Of a stretch of DNA of 64,000 nucleotides, positions 8,711 through 17,104 are shown one piece after another. This DNA comes from Bradyrhizobium sp. MOS002. GTDB lineage: Bacteria; Pseudomonadota; Alphaproteobacteria; Rhizobiales; Xanthobacteraceae. Numbering within the stretch: position 1 is the stretch's first letter; each line of letters begins with the position of its first letter. A model generated the notes under the pieces. It worked only from the letters and a program-made list of their open reading frames with translations. It had not been told where the DNA came from and made no database searches. The position numbers were made by a program, and so were the translations under genes. The stretch covers positions 62,001-126,000 of the forward strand of contig NZ_PYFX01000005.1 in the NCBI RefSeq assembly GCF_003020115.1, in the 5' to 3' direction.

Positions 8711-9448
8711 GAACCAGCGTTCGCCGACGAACACGGTGTCGCCAGGGCTCAGAGGCGTGCCGAGGGGCACCACGGCGCGCATGGCGCCGCCGGCTTCGGT
8801 GTGCGTGACGGTGACCACGTCGCGCTTGGCGCGGGGCGAGAAGCCGCCGGCAATGGCGACGGCGCTTTCGACCGTCATGTTCGGCACGTAAGGATACTGG
8901 CCGGGCGCGGAGACTTCGCCGAGAATGAAGAACGGGCGATAGGCCTCGATCTCGACGGCGACCGAGGGCTCGCGGATGTAGCCGTTGCGCAGGCGCGCAG
9001 CGATCTCGCCGGCAAGGCCCGCCGGAGTGCGGCCCCGTGCCGGCACGCCGCCGATCAGCGGCATCGTGATGGAACCACCGGCGTCGATCGCATAGCTGTT
9101 GGTGAGACCTTCCTGGCCATAGACCACGACGCGCAGCCTGTCGCCGGCGTCGAGATGGTAGGAGGAATCGTAGCGGACCGGCGCCGCCATCGGTGCGGCA
9201 TAACCGACCGGCATGGGCGCAGGCGAAGAGACAAAGGAATTGCGCAGCGCCCCGATGGCGCCGCCACCGTCGGCGACCGGCTGTGGCGCGTAATAGGGCT
9301 GGCCATAGGCCATGGAGTCGAGATCAGCACGCGGCTGCATCACCGCGACAGGGCCGGCGGTCTGCATGCAACCGCCAAGGGCAAGCGCGGCGGACGCTGC
9401 CAAGGATGCTGCCGAGATCGACCATCGAAACGCGCGTGCAACCGGCAC
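8708..9448 (-). CDS. Polysaccharide biosynthesis/export lipoprotein (Wza-type)
   Basis: The 246-residue protein has a lipoprotein signal ending in LALGGC (C27) and a polysaccharide-export domain starting at YHLDAGDRLRVVVYGQEGLT, followed by an SLBB-like segment, FILGEVSAPGQYPY, and GDTVFVGERWF at the end. Such proteins form the outer-membrane portal for exopolysaccharide or capsule. It starts with GTG behind a GAGGGATAGG site. No polymerase, flippase or tyrosine kinase gene is nearby, so it is an orphan component. Its stop codon lies in a rhizobial intergenic repeat. Confidence 0.88.
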   Translation of the reverse strand: MPVARAFRWSISAASLAASAALALGGCMQTAGPVAVMQPRADLDSMAYGQPYYAPQPVADGGGAIGALRNSFVSSPAPMPVGYAAPMAAPVRYDSSYHLDAGDRLRVVVYGQEGLTNSYAIDAGGSITMPLIGGVPARGRTPAGLAGEIAARLRNGYIREPSVAVEIEAYRPFFILGEVSAPGQYPYVPNMTVESAVAIAGGFSPRAKRDVVTVTHTEAGGAMRAVVPLGTPLSPGDTVFVGERWF

Positions 9449-9823
9449 CAGACCTATCCCTCGAAACGAGACAGATCCAGTGATGCACCGGTTATGGTTA
9501 ATAAAGCGTTGAGGGGGCGGGTGGCGCGCCGCTGCGGTTACGGCGCAATGCGCTCCCTCTCCCGCTTGCGGGCGCGGCTAGCGCATATGGCCTTTTGGGC
9601 CAAGGTGAACAAGCGCCTCGTCCTTCGAGACGACCGCTCCGCGGTCTCCTCAGGATGAGGCTAATCGGCATTGGTGCCTGCTGGCACTGTTGCCGCAGAC
9701 GCCGTCCTCATCCTGAGGAGCCCGCCTAAAGCGGGCGCCTCGAAGGATCGGCCGCAGGAAACTGCTCTCAAATGCGTCGACCTCTCCCGCAAGCGGGAGA
9801 GGTGCAGCACCTTCGCGGCTGGC
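9449..9823. other. Repeat-rich intergenic region
   Basis: No gene is supported. The region holds short CTCTCCCGCTTGCGGG hairpins near 9552-9576 and 9780-9803, flanking a family C inverted pair at 9617-9749. Confidence 0.7.
9617..9749. repeat. Family C palindromic repeat pair, copy 2
   Basis: Segment 9617-9660 (CCTCGTCCTTCGAGACGACC...) is mirrored by 9706-9749 (CCTCATCCTGAGGAGCCCGC...), so the two halves are in opposite orientation. The halves match those at 23620-23662. Confidence 0.8.
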
Positions 9824-10480
9824 TTACGCGCTCACACCGACGCCGATCGGGCAGGACACGCCGGTGCCGCCCAGGCCGCAATAGCCGGCGGGATTCTTGG
9901 CCAGATATTGCTGATGATAGTCCTCGGCAAAGTAGAATTCGCCGGCGGGTGCGATCTCGGTGGTGATGGTGCCGAGACCTTTTGCAGCAAGCGCCTTCTG
10001 ATAGAGCGCCTTCGATTGATCGGCCGCTTTCTTCTGCGCGTCTGAATAGGTGTAGATCGCGCTTCGATATTGCGTGCCGACGTCGTTGCCCTGACGCATG
10101 CCCTGCGTCGGGTTGTGGCTCTCCCAGAACGTCTTCAACAGCTTCTCGTACGAGACCTTGTTCGGATCGAACACGACCAGCACCACCTCGGTGTGACCGG
10201 TGCGGCCCGAGCAGGTCTCTTCATAGGTCGGGTTCGGCGTGTGGCCGCCGGCATAGCCGACAGCGGTGGCGTAAACGCCGTCGCCGAGCTCCCAGAACTT
10301 GCGTTCGGCACCCCAGAAGCAGCCGAGCCCGAACACCGCCTGCTCGAGACCGGCGGGATAAGGCGGCTGCAACTTCGCGCCGTTGACGAAATGGGTGGTC
10401 GCGGTCGGAATGGCTTGCGCACGGCCCGGCAGCGCTTCCGTGGCGCTCGGCAATGCGGTGGTCTTGCGCATGAACAGCAT
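9824..10480 (-). CDS. msrA: Peptide-methionine (S)-S-oxide reductase
   Basis: MsrA reduces the S-epimer of methionine sulfoxide in oxidised proteins using thioredoxin. The 218-residue protein has the catalytic GCFWGAER motif (C54) and recycling cysteines in the C-terminal [13 protein letters not shown] segment (C201 and C210). It is of the longer form, with about 45 extra N-terminal residues. There is no signal peptide, so it is cytoplasmic. The ATG at 10480 has a GGAGATC ribosome site. No msrB lies nearby. Confidence 0.97.
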   Translation of the reverse strand: MLFMRKTTALPSATEALPGRAQAIPTATTHFVNGAKLQPPYPAGLEQAVFGLGCFWGAERKFWELGDGVYATAVGYAGGHTPNPTYEETCSGRTGHTEVVLVVFDPNKVSYEKLLKTFWESHNPTQGMRQGNDVGTQYRSAIYTYSDAQKKAADQSKALYQKALAAKGLGTITTEIAPAGEFYFAEDYHQQYLAKNPAGYCGLGGTGVSCPIGVGVSA

Positions 10481-10653
10481 GGACGGATCTCCAAGAACGA
10501 GCTGCCCGTCGCCAAGGACAAGCTATTGAGCCAAGGCGATGAGCCAAGCGCTCAGGCGGCGTGCTCGTGATCAGTTGGGAATATAGGTCTTTACGCGCAA
10601 AGGGGCAGCCCTGTTACGCCGCCCGCGCGCCGGCCCAGTCGCGAATCGAAAGC

Positions 10654-10971
10654 TCAATCCCGGGAATAGCCGATCAGCGGCTTGCGCGGGCGGAACAGGA
10701 TCATCAGGAGGATGCCGAGAATGCCGAGGACGGCGAAAACCGGCTGATCCAGCACCAGGCGGATCACAGAGGTCCAGAGCCAGGGCGCCTTGGCCTCGAC
10801 CCAGGTCCGGAATGCCGTCTGGCTGGCCTGATTGATGTCGTTCCAGAACTGGCCGAAGCGGGTGAACCGCAGGGTCTGGTCGGCCACCCAGCGGGCGCCA
10901 TCGTAGACCATGAAGATGAACCCGCCGGCGAGCAGCAACAGCCCAATCAGTCGGAAAAAGCCGCGGATCAT
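10654..10971 (-). CDS. Small two-segment membrane protein
   Basis: The 105-residue protein has hydrophobic helices at about residues 5-25 (FFRLIGLLLLAGGFIFMVYDG) and 78-92 (VFAVLGILGILLMILF), with an amphipathic middle rich in tryptophan and phenylalanine and a basic RPRKP tail. I do not recognise a function. It lies between msrA and the rpsT region on the minus strand, its codon use is typical of the window, and its start sits just inside a short AT-richer stretch before an 18-base palindrome. Confidence 0.75.
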   Translation of the reverse strand: MIRGFFRLIGLLLLAGGFIFMVYDGARWVADQTLRFTRFGQFWNDINQASQTAFRTWVEAKAPWLWTSVIRLVLDQPVFAVLGILGILLMILFRPRKPLIGYSRD

Positions 10972-11375
10972 GCCTCACCCTCTATAGTCGTCCGATCGGA
11001 CGACCCTCGGAACGCCGCCAGCCAATACAAGGGAGACGGCAGAAATTCAACCTCTTCAGGGCGTTACGGCACGCATCCCCGCCCCATGGGGCTGCTTGTC
11101 CAGCCCGGGAAAGCGTTGACGGTGCCAAAGACCCTCTCTATAAGGGCGCCAACTGGCGGCGGGCGCAATCCTGCCGCCGCTGTTCTTTGAGCAGTTGCAG
11201 GCTCCTTGGGCTTTAGAGGCTCCTAGGGCCTCAGAGACGCCCGCAAGGCTGTCGCTCATGTTCCGGGAACAGCCTAGCAACCGAACACCCTAATTCCGAG
11301 CGTCGATTACGCGGTCAAGCAAGCCGGCGCTACCCGACCAAGACGCGACCGGTACCCGCAAAGGACATTGAGACC
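10972..11375. other. rpsT upstream region
   Basis: No gene is supported in this 404-base divergent spacer. It contains a perfect 18-base palindrome (10987-11004), several short GC-rich inverted repeats (around GAGGCTCCTAGGGCCTC near 11216), and the rpsT leader ending in an AAGGACATTGAG ribosome site. Confidence 0.65.
10987..11004. promoter_or_regulatory. Perfect 18-bp palindrome upstream of rpsT
   Basis: GTCGTCCGATCGGACGAC is its own reverse complement. It lies between the divergent small membrane gene and rpsT. A 14-base core (10989-11002) recurs with one change at 11680-11693, just downstream of rpsT. It looks like a dimeric regulator site or a recurring palindrome, not a transcript hairpin; no regulator is known to me. 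Confidence 0.4.
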
Positions 11376-11642
11376 ATGGCCAATACCACTTCCGCCAAGA
11401 AAGCGACGCGCAAAATCGCCCGCCGCACCGCCGTCAACAAGTCGCGCCGCACCCAGATGCGCGGTGCCGTGCGTAACGTCGAAGAAGCGATCAAGACCGG
11501 CGACCGCGCCGCAGCCGTGACGGCTCTGGCGAATGCCGAGCCCGCCTTGATGCGCGCCGCGCAGCGAAACATCATTCACAAGAACAATGCCAGCCGCAAA
11601 GTCTCGCGGCTCACCGCGCAGATCGCCAAGCTCGCCAAGTAA
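11376..11642 (+). CDS. rpsT: 30S ribosomal protein S20
   Basis: The 88-residue, lysine/arginine-rich protein starts [13 protein letters not shown] and has the S20 pattern [14 protein letters not shown] and [14 protein letters not shown]. It binds 16S rRNA near the 5-prime domain of the small subunit. Its place upstream of dnaA is usual in Rhizobiales. A 13-base tandem duplication (11634-11646 and 11647-11659) covers the stop codon. A clear intrinsic terminator follows at 11723-11747. Confidence 0.98.
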   Translation: MANTTSAKKATRKIARRTAVNKSRRTQMRGAVRNVEEAIKTGDRAAAVTALANAEPALMRAAQRNIIHKNNASRKVSRLTAQIAKLAK

Positions 11643-11722
11643 GCTGGCCAAGTAAGCTCGCGAGCGATCTAGCGGCATTCGTTCGATCGGACGATCCGGT
11701 CGCACATCGCATGCGTCAAACA

Positions 11723-11747
11723 GCCCGGCATCACGCCGGGCTTTTTT
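11723..11747 (+). terminator. Rho-independent terminator of rpsT
   Basis: Stem GCCCGGC (11723-11729) pairs with GCCGGGC (11735-11741) around a 5-base loop and is followed by six T. Confidence 0.92.
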
Positions 11748-11932
11748 GTTGCCTGTCATATTCACGCAAGCAGTCACCCAAGGCGCGATCTTCGACTGGA
11801 AGATTTCCTTCGTGCGCACCAGGACGCATCCCGTAGTTTTACCTGCGAGCGAATTTGCAACAGCGGAAACTTCCACCGCGGTGCAAAAAGTCGTTGCAAA
11901 GCGGGCACAACTTGAATTCGCGGCGCCGCGAG

Positions 11933-11941
11933 TTTTGCACA
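11933..11941 (+). promoter_or_regulatory. DnaA box candidate
   Basis: TTTTGCACA fits the general DnaA box consensus TTWTNCACA exactly. A single site is weak evidence by itself; its position 1 kb upstream of dnaA makes it worth noting. Confidence 0.45.
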
Positions 11942-12005
11942 CCGTAGATTCCCCGGATCGAATTGACCGGTGGAGTTACCCTGTGAAACGAGACTCAAAA
12001 AGCGA

Positions 12006-12040
12006 TGGCTCGCTAACCACTTATCGGCATAGCGAGGCCA
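12006..12040. repeat. Inverted repeat in dnaA upstream region
   Basis: TGGCTCGCTA (12006-12015) pairs with TAGCGAGGCCA (12030-12040) with a single bulged G, leaving a 14-base AT-richer loop. Confidence 0.5.
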
Positions 12041-12174
12041 AGCATTTGGAAAAATCGCCAGCGCGTCGTGCGCGTGACGCTTTTGTAAAAAATTTTTGGC
12101 GGTGGCGGAGAATTGTCACATCAAACGCGGCGTCTTCGATTCTGTGCACGAATCCAAAAACTTGCTCTGAAGCC

Positions 12175-12183
12175 TGTGCACAA
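12175..12183 (-). promoter_or_regulatory. DnaA box candidate, one mismatch
   Basis: The minus-strand sequence is TTGTGCACA, which differs from TTWTNCACA at position 3 only. Confidence 0.3.
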
Positions 12184-12607
12184 GTCCGCGTGGCGTTAAC
12201 GCAGATCAAGATTTTTGATGCCTCAAGTGTGAATCAATTCCGTTGCGAGTCTTCCCGCATAGTGTATTCCTTAAGACGTCAGCGGCGCCCACGATCTTGA
12301 GACCAGCGCGGTATCGGAAACGGGGCGAGCGTGCAAATCGGCGGCGATGTGCACGTAGGCGGCGCTTCAACAAGCGATTGTCGGATCACAACCCACAGCA
12401 ATGCGGGAACGGTAGCTCTTTGTCTGAATGTCTCCAAGCGGGATCTTTCTCTCGCGCTTAAGAGACATCTTGAAAGCTGCCCCGACAGGCATGATGGCGA
12501 AGCCGAGCGGACGACGAGTACACGGGCAGGCATCCGACTACGACGCGGGTGTCGTTTGGACACGCAGGACCTTGTCGTGAGCAATCACGGCAGGACGGGG
12601 AGGTATC

Positions 12608-12736
12608 ATGTCTTACGAACTCAACGCGGTATTGAAACACATTTCGACTTCCAGCATTTCGACTTTCTGCGATGCCGTTTTAGATTCGTCGGACACCAAG
12701 CCTCCCGCGTGTCACGGAGCGCCGAGTACGCGCTGA
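12608..12736 (+). CDS. Possible 42-residue small protein upstream of dnaA
   Basis: A frame of 42 codons starts MSYELNAVLKHIS and ends GAPSTR. It has an unusually good GGGGAGG ribosome-site-like sequence at 12597-12603, four bases before the ATG, but the spacing is short. The serine-rich middle (HISTSSISTFCD) is encoded by two 11-base direct repeats of CATTTCGACTT. The local GC content is about 42 percent, unlike genes around it, and third positions show no GC bias, which argues against a conserved gene. No family is recognised. Confidence 0.2.
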   Translation: MSYELNAVLKHISTSSISTFCDAVLDSSDTKPPACHGAPSTR

Positions 12737-12922
12737 CCTCGCGACCCCTCCATCTCTAGACATTGCTGATCGGACGCGGCGTTTCCGCCGAACGGTCGAG
12801 CCATGCCTGCAGGTGAAATCGCTTGAGGTCGCGCCATTGCAAGTCTCCCAGGGCAGGTATTGCTGGCAGGAACTCTGCATGGCGCTCACCACGCAACCTT
12901 ATCTCTCAAGAAAAGTTCTCAA

Positions 12923-14338
12923 ATGATGACAACCCCGGAACAGGATCGCTGGTCACGCGTGAAGAGTCGGCTGCGCTCGAACGTTGGCGAAGACGTCTAT
13001 ACGAGCTGGTTTGCACGCATGGATCTGGAAGGCGTCCAGGACGAGAGCGTGCGTCTGTCGGTGCCGACCCGCTTCCTGAAGAGCTGGATCCAGGCCCATT
13101 ATGCCGAGCGCGTGCTGTCGTGCTGGCAGGCCGAGATGCCCGAAGTGCATCGCATCGATCTCACCGTGCGCTCGGCCGTGCGCCCCGTGGTTCAGCAGAA
13201 GGAAGCGCCCGCGCCGGTCGAGACGCGCCGCTCGCCTGCGCCGGAGCTGCGCTCGACCGCGACCGCGCCGGTCTCGGCCAATCATGATGCGCTCGGCGGC
13301 TCGCCGCTCGATCCGCGCCTGACCTTCGCGAGCTTCGTCGTCGGCCGCTCCAACACGCTGGCGCATGCGGCTGCGCGTCAGGTCGCCGAGGGTCGTCGCG
13401 GCGATCCCGTCATGTTCAATCCGCTCTACATTCATGCGGGCGTCGGCCTCGGCAAGACGCATCTCTTGCAGGCGGTGACCTGGGCCGGCAATTCCGGCAA
13501 CGAGCGCAAGGTGCTTTATCTCACCGCCGAGAAATTCATGTACGGCTTCGTCGCCGCGCTGAAGACGCAGACGGCACTCGCCTTCAAGGAAGCGCTGCGC
13601 GGCATCGACGTGCTCGTGATCGACGATCTCCAGTTCCTGCAGGGCAAGTCGACCCAGGCCGAGTTCTGCCACACGCTGAACGCGCTGATCGATGCCGGGC
13701 GCCAGGTCGTGATCGCGGCCGACCGGCCGCCGTCCGATCTCGAAAGCCTCGATGACCGCGTGCGCTCGCGGCTGGCCGGCGGCCTCGTGGTCGAGATGGC
13801 CTCGCTCGGCGAGGAGCTGCGGCACGGTATTCTGAAGTCGCGCGTCGCCGCGGCCCGCGCTCATCATGCCACCTTCGAGGTGCCGGAGGAGGTGCTGACC
13901 TATCTGGCCCGCGCCATCACCCATAACGGCCGGGATCTCGAAGGCGCGATCAACCGCCTGCTCGCACACTCGAAGCTCAACAACCGCCCGGTAACGCTGG
14001 AGATGGCGGAGCACGAGGTGCGCGACCTGATCCGGCCGCAGGAGCCGAAGCGGATCAAGATCGAGGACATCCAGCGCGTGGTGGCGCGGCAGTATAATGT
14101 CAGCCGCTCCGACCTCTTGTCCTCGCGCCGGACCGCCAACGTGGTCCGTCCGCGCCAGGTGGCGATGTATCTCGCCAAGACGCTGACCCTGCGATCGCTG
14201 CCGGAAATCGGCCGCCGGTTCGGCGGGCGCGACCACACCACGGTGCTGCACGCCGTTCGCAAGATCGAGGCCCTGGTTTCCAAGGACACGGCGCTGTCGG
14301 ACGAGGTCGAATCGCTCAAGCGCCAGCTTCAGGAATAA
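12923..14338 (+). CDS. dnaA: Chromosomal replication initiator protein DnaA
   Basis: DnaA binds origin boxes as an ATP-bound oligomer and opens the duplex. The 471-residue protein has domain I (about 1-85, [14 protein letters not shown]), a proline/alanine-rich linker, the AAA+ domain with Walker A GVGLGKTH (about 173-180) and Walker B VLVIDDLQ (about 230-237), and the DNA-binding domain IV ending with [17 protein letters not shown]. Two adjacent ATGs (12923 and 12926) are both possible starts; the longer frame from 12860 adds 21 residues without family similarity. There is only a weak GA-rich ribosome site. A GC-rich hairpin lies after the stop. Confidence 0.98.
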   Translation: MMTTPEQDRWSRVKSRLRSNVGEDVYTSWFARMDLEGVQDESVRLSVPTRFLKSWIQAHYAERVLSCWQAEMPEVHRIDLTVRSAVRPVVQQKEAPAPVETRRSPAPELRSTATAPVSANHDALGGSPLDPRLTFASFVVGRSNTLAHAAARQVAEGRRGDPVMFNPLYIHAGVGLGKTHLLQAVTWAGNSGNERKVLYLTAEKFMYGFVAALKTQTALAFKEALRGIDVLVIDDLQFLQGKSTQAEFCHTLNALIDAGRQVVIAADRPPSDLESLDDRVRSRLAGGLVVEMASLGEELRHGILKSRVAAARAHHATFEVPEEVLTYLARAITHNGRDLEGAINRLLAHSKLNNRPVTLEMAEHEVRDLIRPQEPKRIKIEDIQRVVARQYNVSRSDLLSSRRTANVVRPRQVAMYLAKTLTLRSLPEIGRRFGGRDHTTVLHAVRKIEALVSKDTALSDEVESLKRQLQE

Positions 14339-14364
14339 ACGCCTAGGTCTTTTCTCTTCGCTCC

Positions 14365-14390
14365 CGCCGCCCCGGCCCTGCTGGGCGGCG
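14365..14390 (+). terminator. GC-rich hairpin after dnaA
   Basis: CGCCGCCC (14365-14372) pairs with GGGCGGCG (14383-14390) across a 10-base loop. No T-run follows, so it may slow transcription without ending it. Confidence 0.4.
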
Positions 14391-14618
14391 GCCTTGGTCT
14401 GCCTGGGCGGCGGGCCCCGTCTTTGCGGGTAAATCGTGGGGAACCATCGCGCAATCCCTTGAAACGGATGACTTTACGCGCCACCTTGCGCGACCCTGAC
14501 GGCTTTGGTCATATCGGCTGGATGATCCGGCTTTCCGGGGTCTTCGGTGCCGTGGCGCGCGTCCCGCCGCCCGGCTTTTTCAGATTTGTGTTTCCTTGGG
14601 GATCGGGCGAGTAGTGCA

Positions 14619-15737
14619 ATGAAGGTTACGGTCGAACGCGCGCAACTCCTGAAGTCGCTGGGCCACGTCCACCGCGTGGTCGAGCGCCGCAACACGATTC
14701 CGATCCTCGGCAACGTGCTTGTTAGGGCCGAGAACGCGAAATTGTCGCTGAAGGCGACCGACCTCGACCTCGAGGTCACGGAAACGCTCGCGGCGGAAAC
14801 CGCGACCGCGGGCTCCACCACCGTTCCGGCGCACATGTTCTACGACATCGTGCGCAAGCTGCCGGACGGTTCGCAGATCGTGCTCGAAGCCGACGGCGAC
14901 CGCGCCGTGCTGGCGATCCGCGCCGGCCGTTCCCGCTTCACGCTGCAGACCCTTCCGGAGAACGATTTTCCGGATCTCGCCGCCGGCGACATGTCGCATT
15001 CGTTCAATCTCGCCGCCAAGGACGTCAAACGGCTGATCGACCGCACCCAGTTCGCGATCTCCACGGAGGAGACCCGCTACTATCTCAACGGCATCTATCT
15101 GCATGCCGCAGGCTCGGCCAAAGCCGCCACCCTGCGCGGCGTCGCCACCGACGGCCACCGCCTCGCCCAGCTCGACCTGGTCCAGCCCAAGGGCGCCGAG
15201 GGCATGCCCGGCGTGATCGTGCCGCGCAAGACGGTCGGCGAGGTGCAGCGCCTGATCGAAGACAACGAGGCCGAGGTCACGATCGAGCTGTCGCAGGCCA
15301 AGATCCGTTTCACCATCGGCAATGTGGTGCTGACCTCGAAGCTGATCGACGGCACCTTCCCCGACTACGGCCGCGTGATCCCGCAGGGCAACGACAAGGA
15401 GCTCGTCGTCGACAAGAAGGATTTCGAGAACGCGGTCGACCGTGTCTCGACGATTTCCAGCGAGCGCGGGCGAGCCGTGAAACTCTCGCTGTCGCCGGGC
15501 AAGCTGGTGCTGTCGGTGACCAATCCGGATTCCGGCAGCGCGACCGAAGAGCTCGAAGTCGAATACGCCTCCGACGCCCTCGATATCGGCTTCAACTCCC
15601 GCTATCTGCTCGACATCGCCGCCCAGATCGAAGGCGACGTAGCAACACTCCGGCTCGCCGACCCCGGCTCGCCGACCCTGGTGCAAGACCGCGACGACAA
15701 GAGCGCGCTCTACGTGCTGATGCCGATGCGGGTGTGA
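14619..15737 (+). CDS. dnaN: DNA polymerase III beta sliding clamp
   Basis: The 372-residue protein is the ring-forming processivity clamp that tethers the replicative polymerase. It starts MKVTVERAQLLKSLGHVHRVVERRNTIPILGNVL, has three repeated clamp domains of about 120 residues, and ends with YVLMPMRV, the usual C-terminal segment forming the binding pocket. The ATG at 14619 gives the normal family length; the frame is open to 14547 without similarity. It lies 280 bases after dnaA, leaving room for its own promoter, and precedes recF as in most bacteria. Confidence 0.98.
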   Translation: MKVTVERAQLLKSLGHVHRVVERRNTIPILGNVLVRAENAKLSLKATDLDLEVTETLAAETATAGSTTVPAHMFYDIVRKLPDGSQIVLEADGDRAVLAIRAGRSRFTLQTLPENDFPDLAAGDMSHSFNLAAKDVKRLIDRTQFAISTEETRYYLNGIYLHAAGSAKAATLRGVATDGHRLAQLDLVQPKGAEGMPGVIVPRKTVGEVQRLIEDNEAEVTIELSQAKIRFTIGNVVLTSKLIDGTFPDYGRVIPQGNDKELVVDKKDFENAVDRVSTISSERGRAVKLSLSPGKLVLSVTNPDSGSATEELEVEYASDALDIGFNSRYLLDIAAQIEGDVATLRLADPGSPTLVQDRDDKSALYVLMPMRV

Positions 15738-15770
15738 GGGCTACCGGCGCCCCTTCGCATCGACTACATC

Positions 15771-15839
15771 CGTCATGGCCGGGCTTGTCCCGGCCATCCA
15801 CGTCTTTGGAGGACCCAAACGTGGATGCCCGGCAATGAC
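15771..15839. repeat. Family E palindromic element, copy 1
   Basis: GTCATGGCCGGGCTTGTCC begins a hairpin pairing with CCGGCCATCCACG, and a second related half follows to 15839. Similar elements occur at 44384-44418 and, reversed, 51453-51485. It sits between dnaN and recF and extends nearly to the recF start. Confidence 0.75.
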
Positions 15840-15848
15840 AAAGACATC

Positions 15849-16985
15849 ATGACCCCCTCCCGCATTCATCGCCTGACGCTGACGCATTTTCGTAATTACC
15901 GGGCGGCGGGGCTCGAGGCGAAGGCTGACATGGTGGCGCTGGTCGGGCCGAACGGAGCGGGCAAGACCAATTGCATCGAGGCGATCTCGTTCCTGTCGCC
16001 GGGACGCGGCCTGCGGCGCGCGACGCTGGACGACGTCGCCGACAACCAGGGCGACGGCTCCTGGGCGGTGTCGGCACAGGTCGAGGGCGCGCTGGGCCTT
16101 GCCACGCTCGGCACCGGCATCGATCCGCCGCGCGCAGATAGCCCGGTCAGCCGGCGCTGCCGCATCGACCGCGAACCGGTCAATTCGGCCGCGGCGTTCG
16201 GCGACCACATCCGCATGGTATGGCTGACGCCGGCGATGGACGGGCTGTTCATGGGCGCGGCGTCCGAGCGGCGGCGCTTCTTCGACCGCCTGGTGCTTGC
16301 CATCGACAGCGACCATTCCAGCCGCATCTCCGCGCTCGAACGTTCCCTGCGCTCGCGCAACCGCCTGCTCGAGACGCGCAATTACGACGACCATTGGTGT
16401 GACGCGATCGAGCGCGAGACCGCGGAGCTTGCGGTCGCGGTCGCCGCGACCCGCGGCCAGACCGCGGCGCGTCTCACCGGCATGCTGAATGCACGCGCGC
16501 AGGCCTCCGCCTTCCCCTCGGCGCAGATCGCGCTCGACGGCTGGATGGAGAACGCGCTCCTCAACGAGACCGCGACGTCGGTCGAGGACCGCTACCGCCA
16601 GATCCTGCGCGACAACCGTCCGCGTGACGCCATCGCGGGTCGCACCACGGATGGTCCGCATCTCACCGATCTGCAGGTGATCTACGCGCCGAAAAGCATG
16701 CCGGCGCGCGATGCCTCGACCGGCGAGCAGAAGGCGTTGCTGATCGGGCTGGTGCTGGCACATGCGAGCCTGGTCGCCGAGATGACCGGCATCGTGCCGC
16801 TGCTGCTGCTCGACGAGGTCGTCGCGCATCTCGATCCTGGCAGGCGCGCTGCGCTGTTCGACGAGCTGCGCAAGCTCGGCGCGCAGGTGTGGCTGACCGG
16901 CGCAGACCCCGCCGCCTTCGCCGAGATCGGCACCGGGGGCGAAATCTTCGACGTCGAAAGCGGACAGGTATCGGCCCGGCGGTAG
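15849..16985 (+). CDS. recF: DNA replication and repair protein RecF
   Basis: RecF is an SMC-like ATPase that loads RecA at gapped DNA. The 378-residue protein has Walker A GPNGAGKTN near residue 37, the signature STGEQKALLIGL, and Walker B LLLLDEVVAHLD near the C-terminus. The ATG at 15849 gives MTPSRIHRLTLTHFRNYR, which is where the family begins; the longer frame starts inside a palindromic element. It is followed, after 120 bases, by the tandem secreted proteins rather than by gyrB directly. Confidence 0.97.
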   Translation: MTPSRIHRLTLTHFRNYRAAGLEAKADMVALVGPNGAGKTNCIEAISFLSPGRGLRRATLDDVADNQGDGSWAVSAQVEGALGLATLGTGIDPPRADSPVSRRCRIDREPVNSAAAFGDHIRMVWLTPAMDGLFMGAASERRRFFDRLVLAIDSDHSSRISALERSLRSRNRLLETRNYDDHWCDAIERETAELAVAVAATRGQTAARLTGMLNARAQASAFPSAQIALDGWMENALLNETATSVEDRYRQILRDNRPRDAIAGRTTDGPHLTDLQVIYAPKSMPARDASTGEQKALLIGLVLAHASLVAEMTGIVPLLLLDEVVAHLDPGRRAALFDELRKLGAQVWLTGADPAAFAEIGTGGEIFDVESGQVSARR

Positions 16986-16992
16986 CGCCGTC

Positions 16993-17104
16993 GTTGAACC
17001 AGCCCCGTTCCCGCCGCGACTAGTTGCCGGAGGCCGCGCCGACGGTGTCGCGGCCGGTTTGCAATCGCGCAATGACATCACGCGCGAGACCCCTGGAGAG
17101 TGAG
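16993..17104 (+). promoter_or_regulatory. Duplicated leader, copy 1
   Basis: This 5-prime region is closely similar to 17863-17974, including the shared runs GCCGACGGTGTCGC and TTGCAATCGCGC at matching spacing, and a CTGGAGA ribosome site. The similarity continues into the first codons of the gene, showing that the duplication included control DNA. Confidence 0.7.

Larger units (their letters stand above)
11643..12922. other. Long noncoding dnaA upstream region, candidate replication origin
   Basis: In this 1.28 kb stretch only one doubtful 42-codon frame is seen. Base composition is visibly lower in GC than the neighbours (the line at 12601-12660 is 25/60 GC). It contains one exact match to the DnaA consensus TTWTNCACA (11933-11941), a one-mismatch site on the other strand (12175-12183), AT tracts at 12081-12096, an inverted repeat (12006-12040) and 11-base direct repeats at 12640-12665. 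In some alphaproteobacteria the origin lies elsewhere (near hemE), so this may instead be only a dnaA control region. Confidence 0.45.

Noticed and set aside
12331..12759. A 142-codon plus-strand frame upstream of dnaA
   Set aside because: No ribosome site, arginine- and histidine-rich mixed composition, no third-position GC bias and no recognisable motif.
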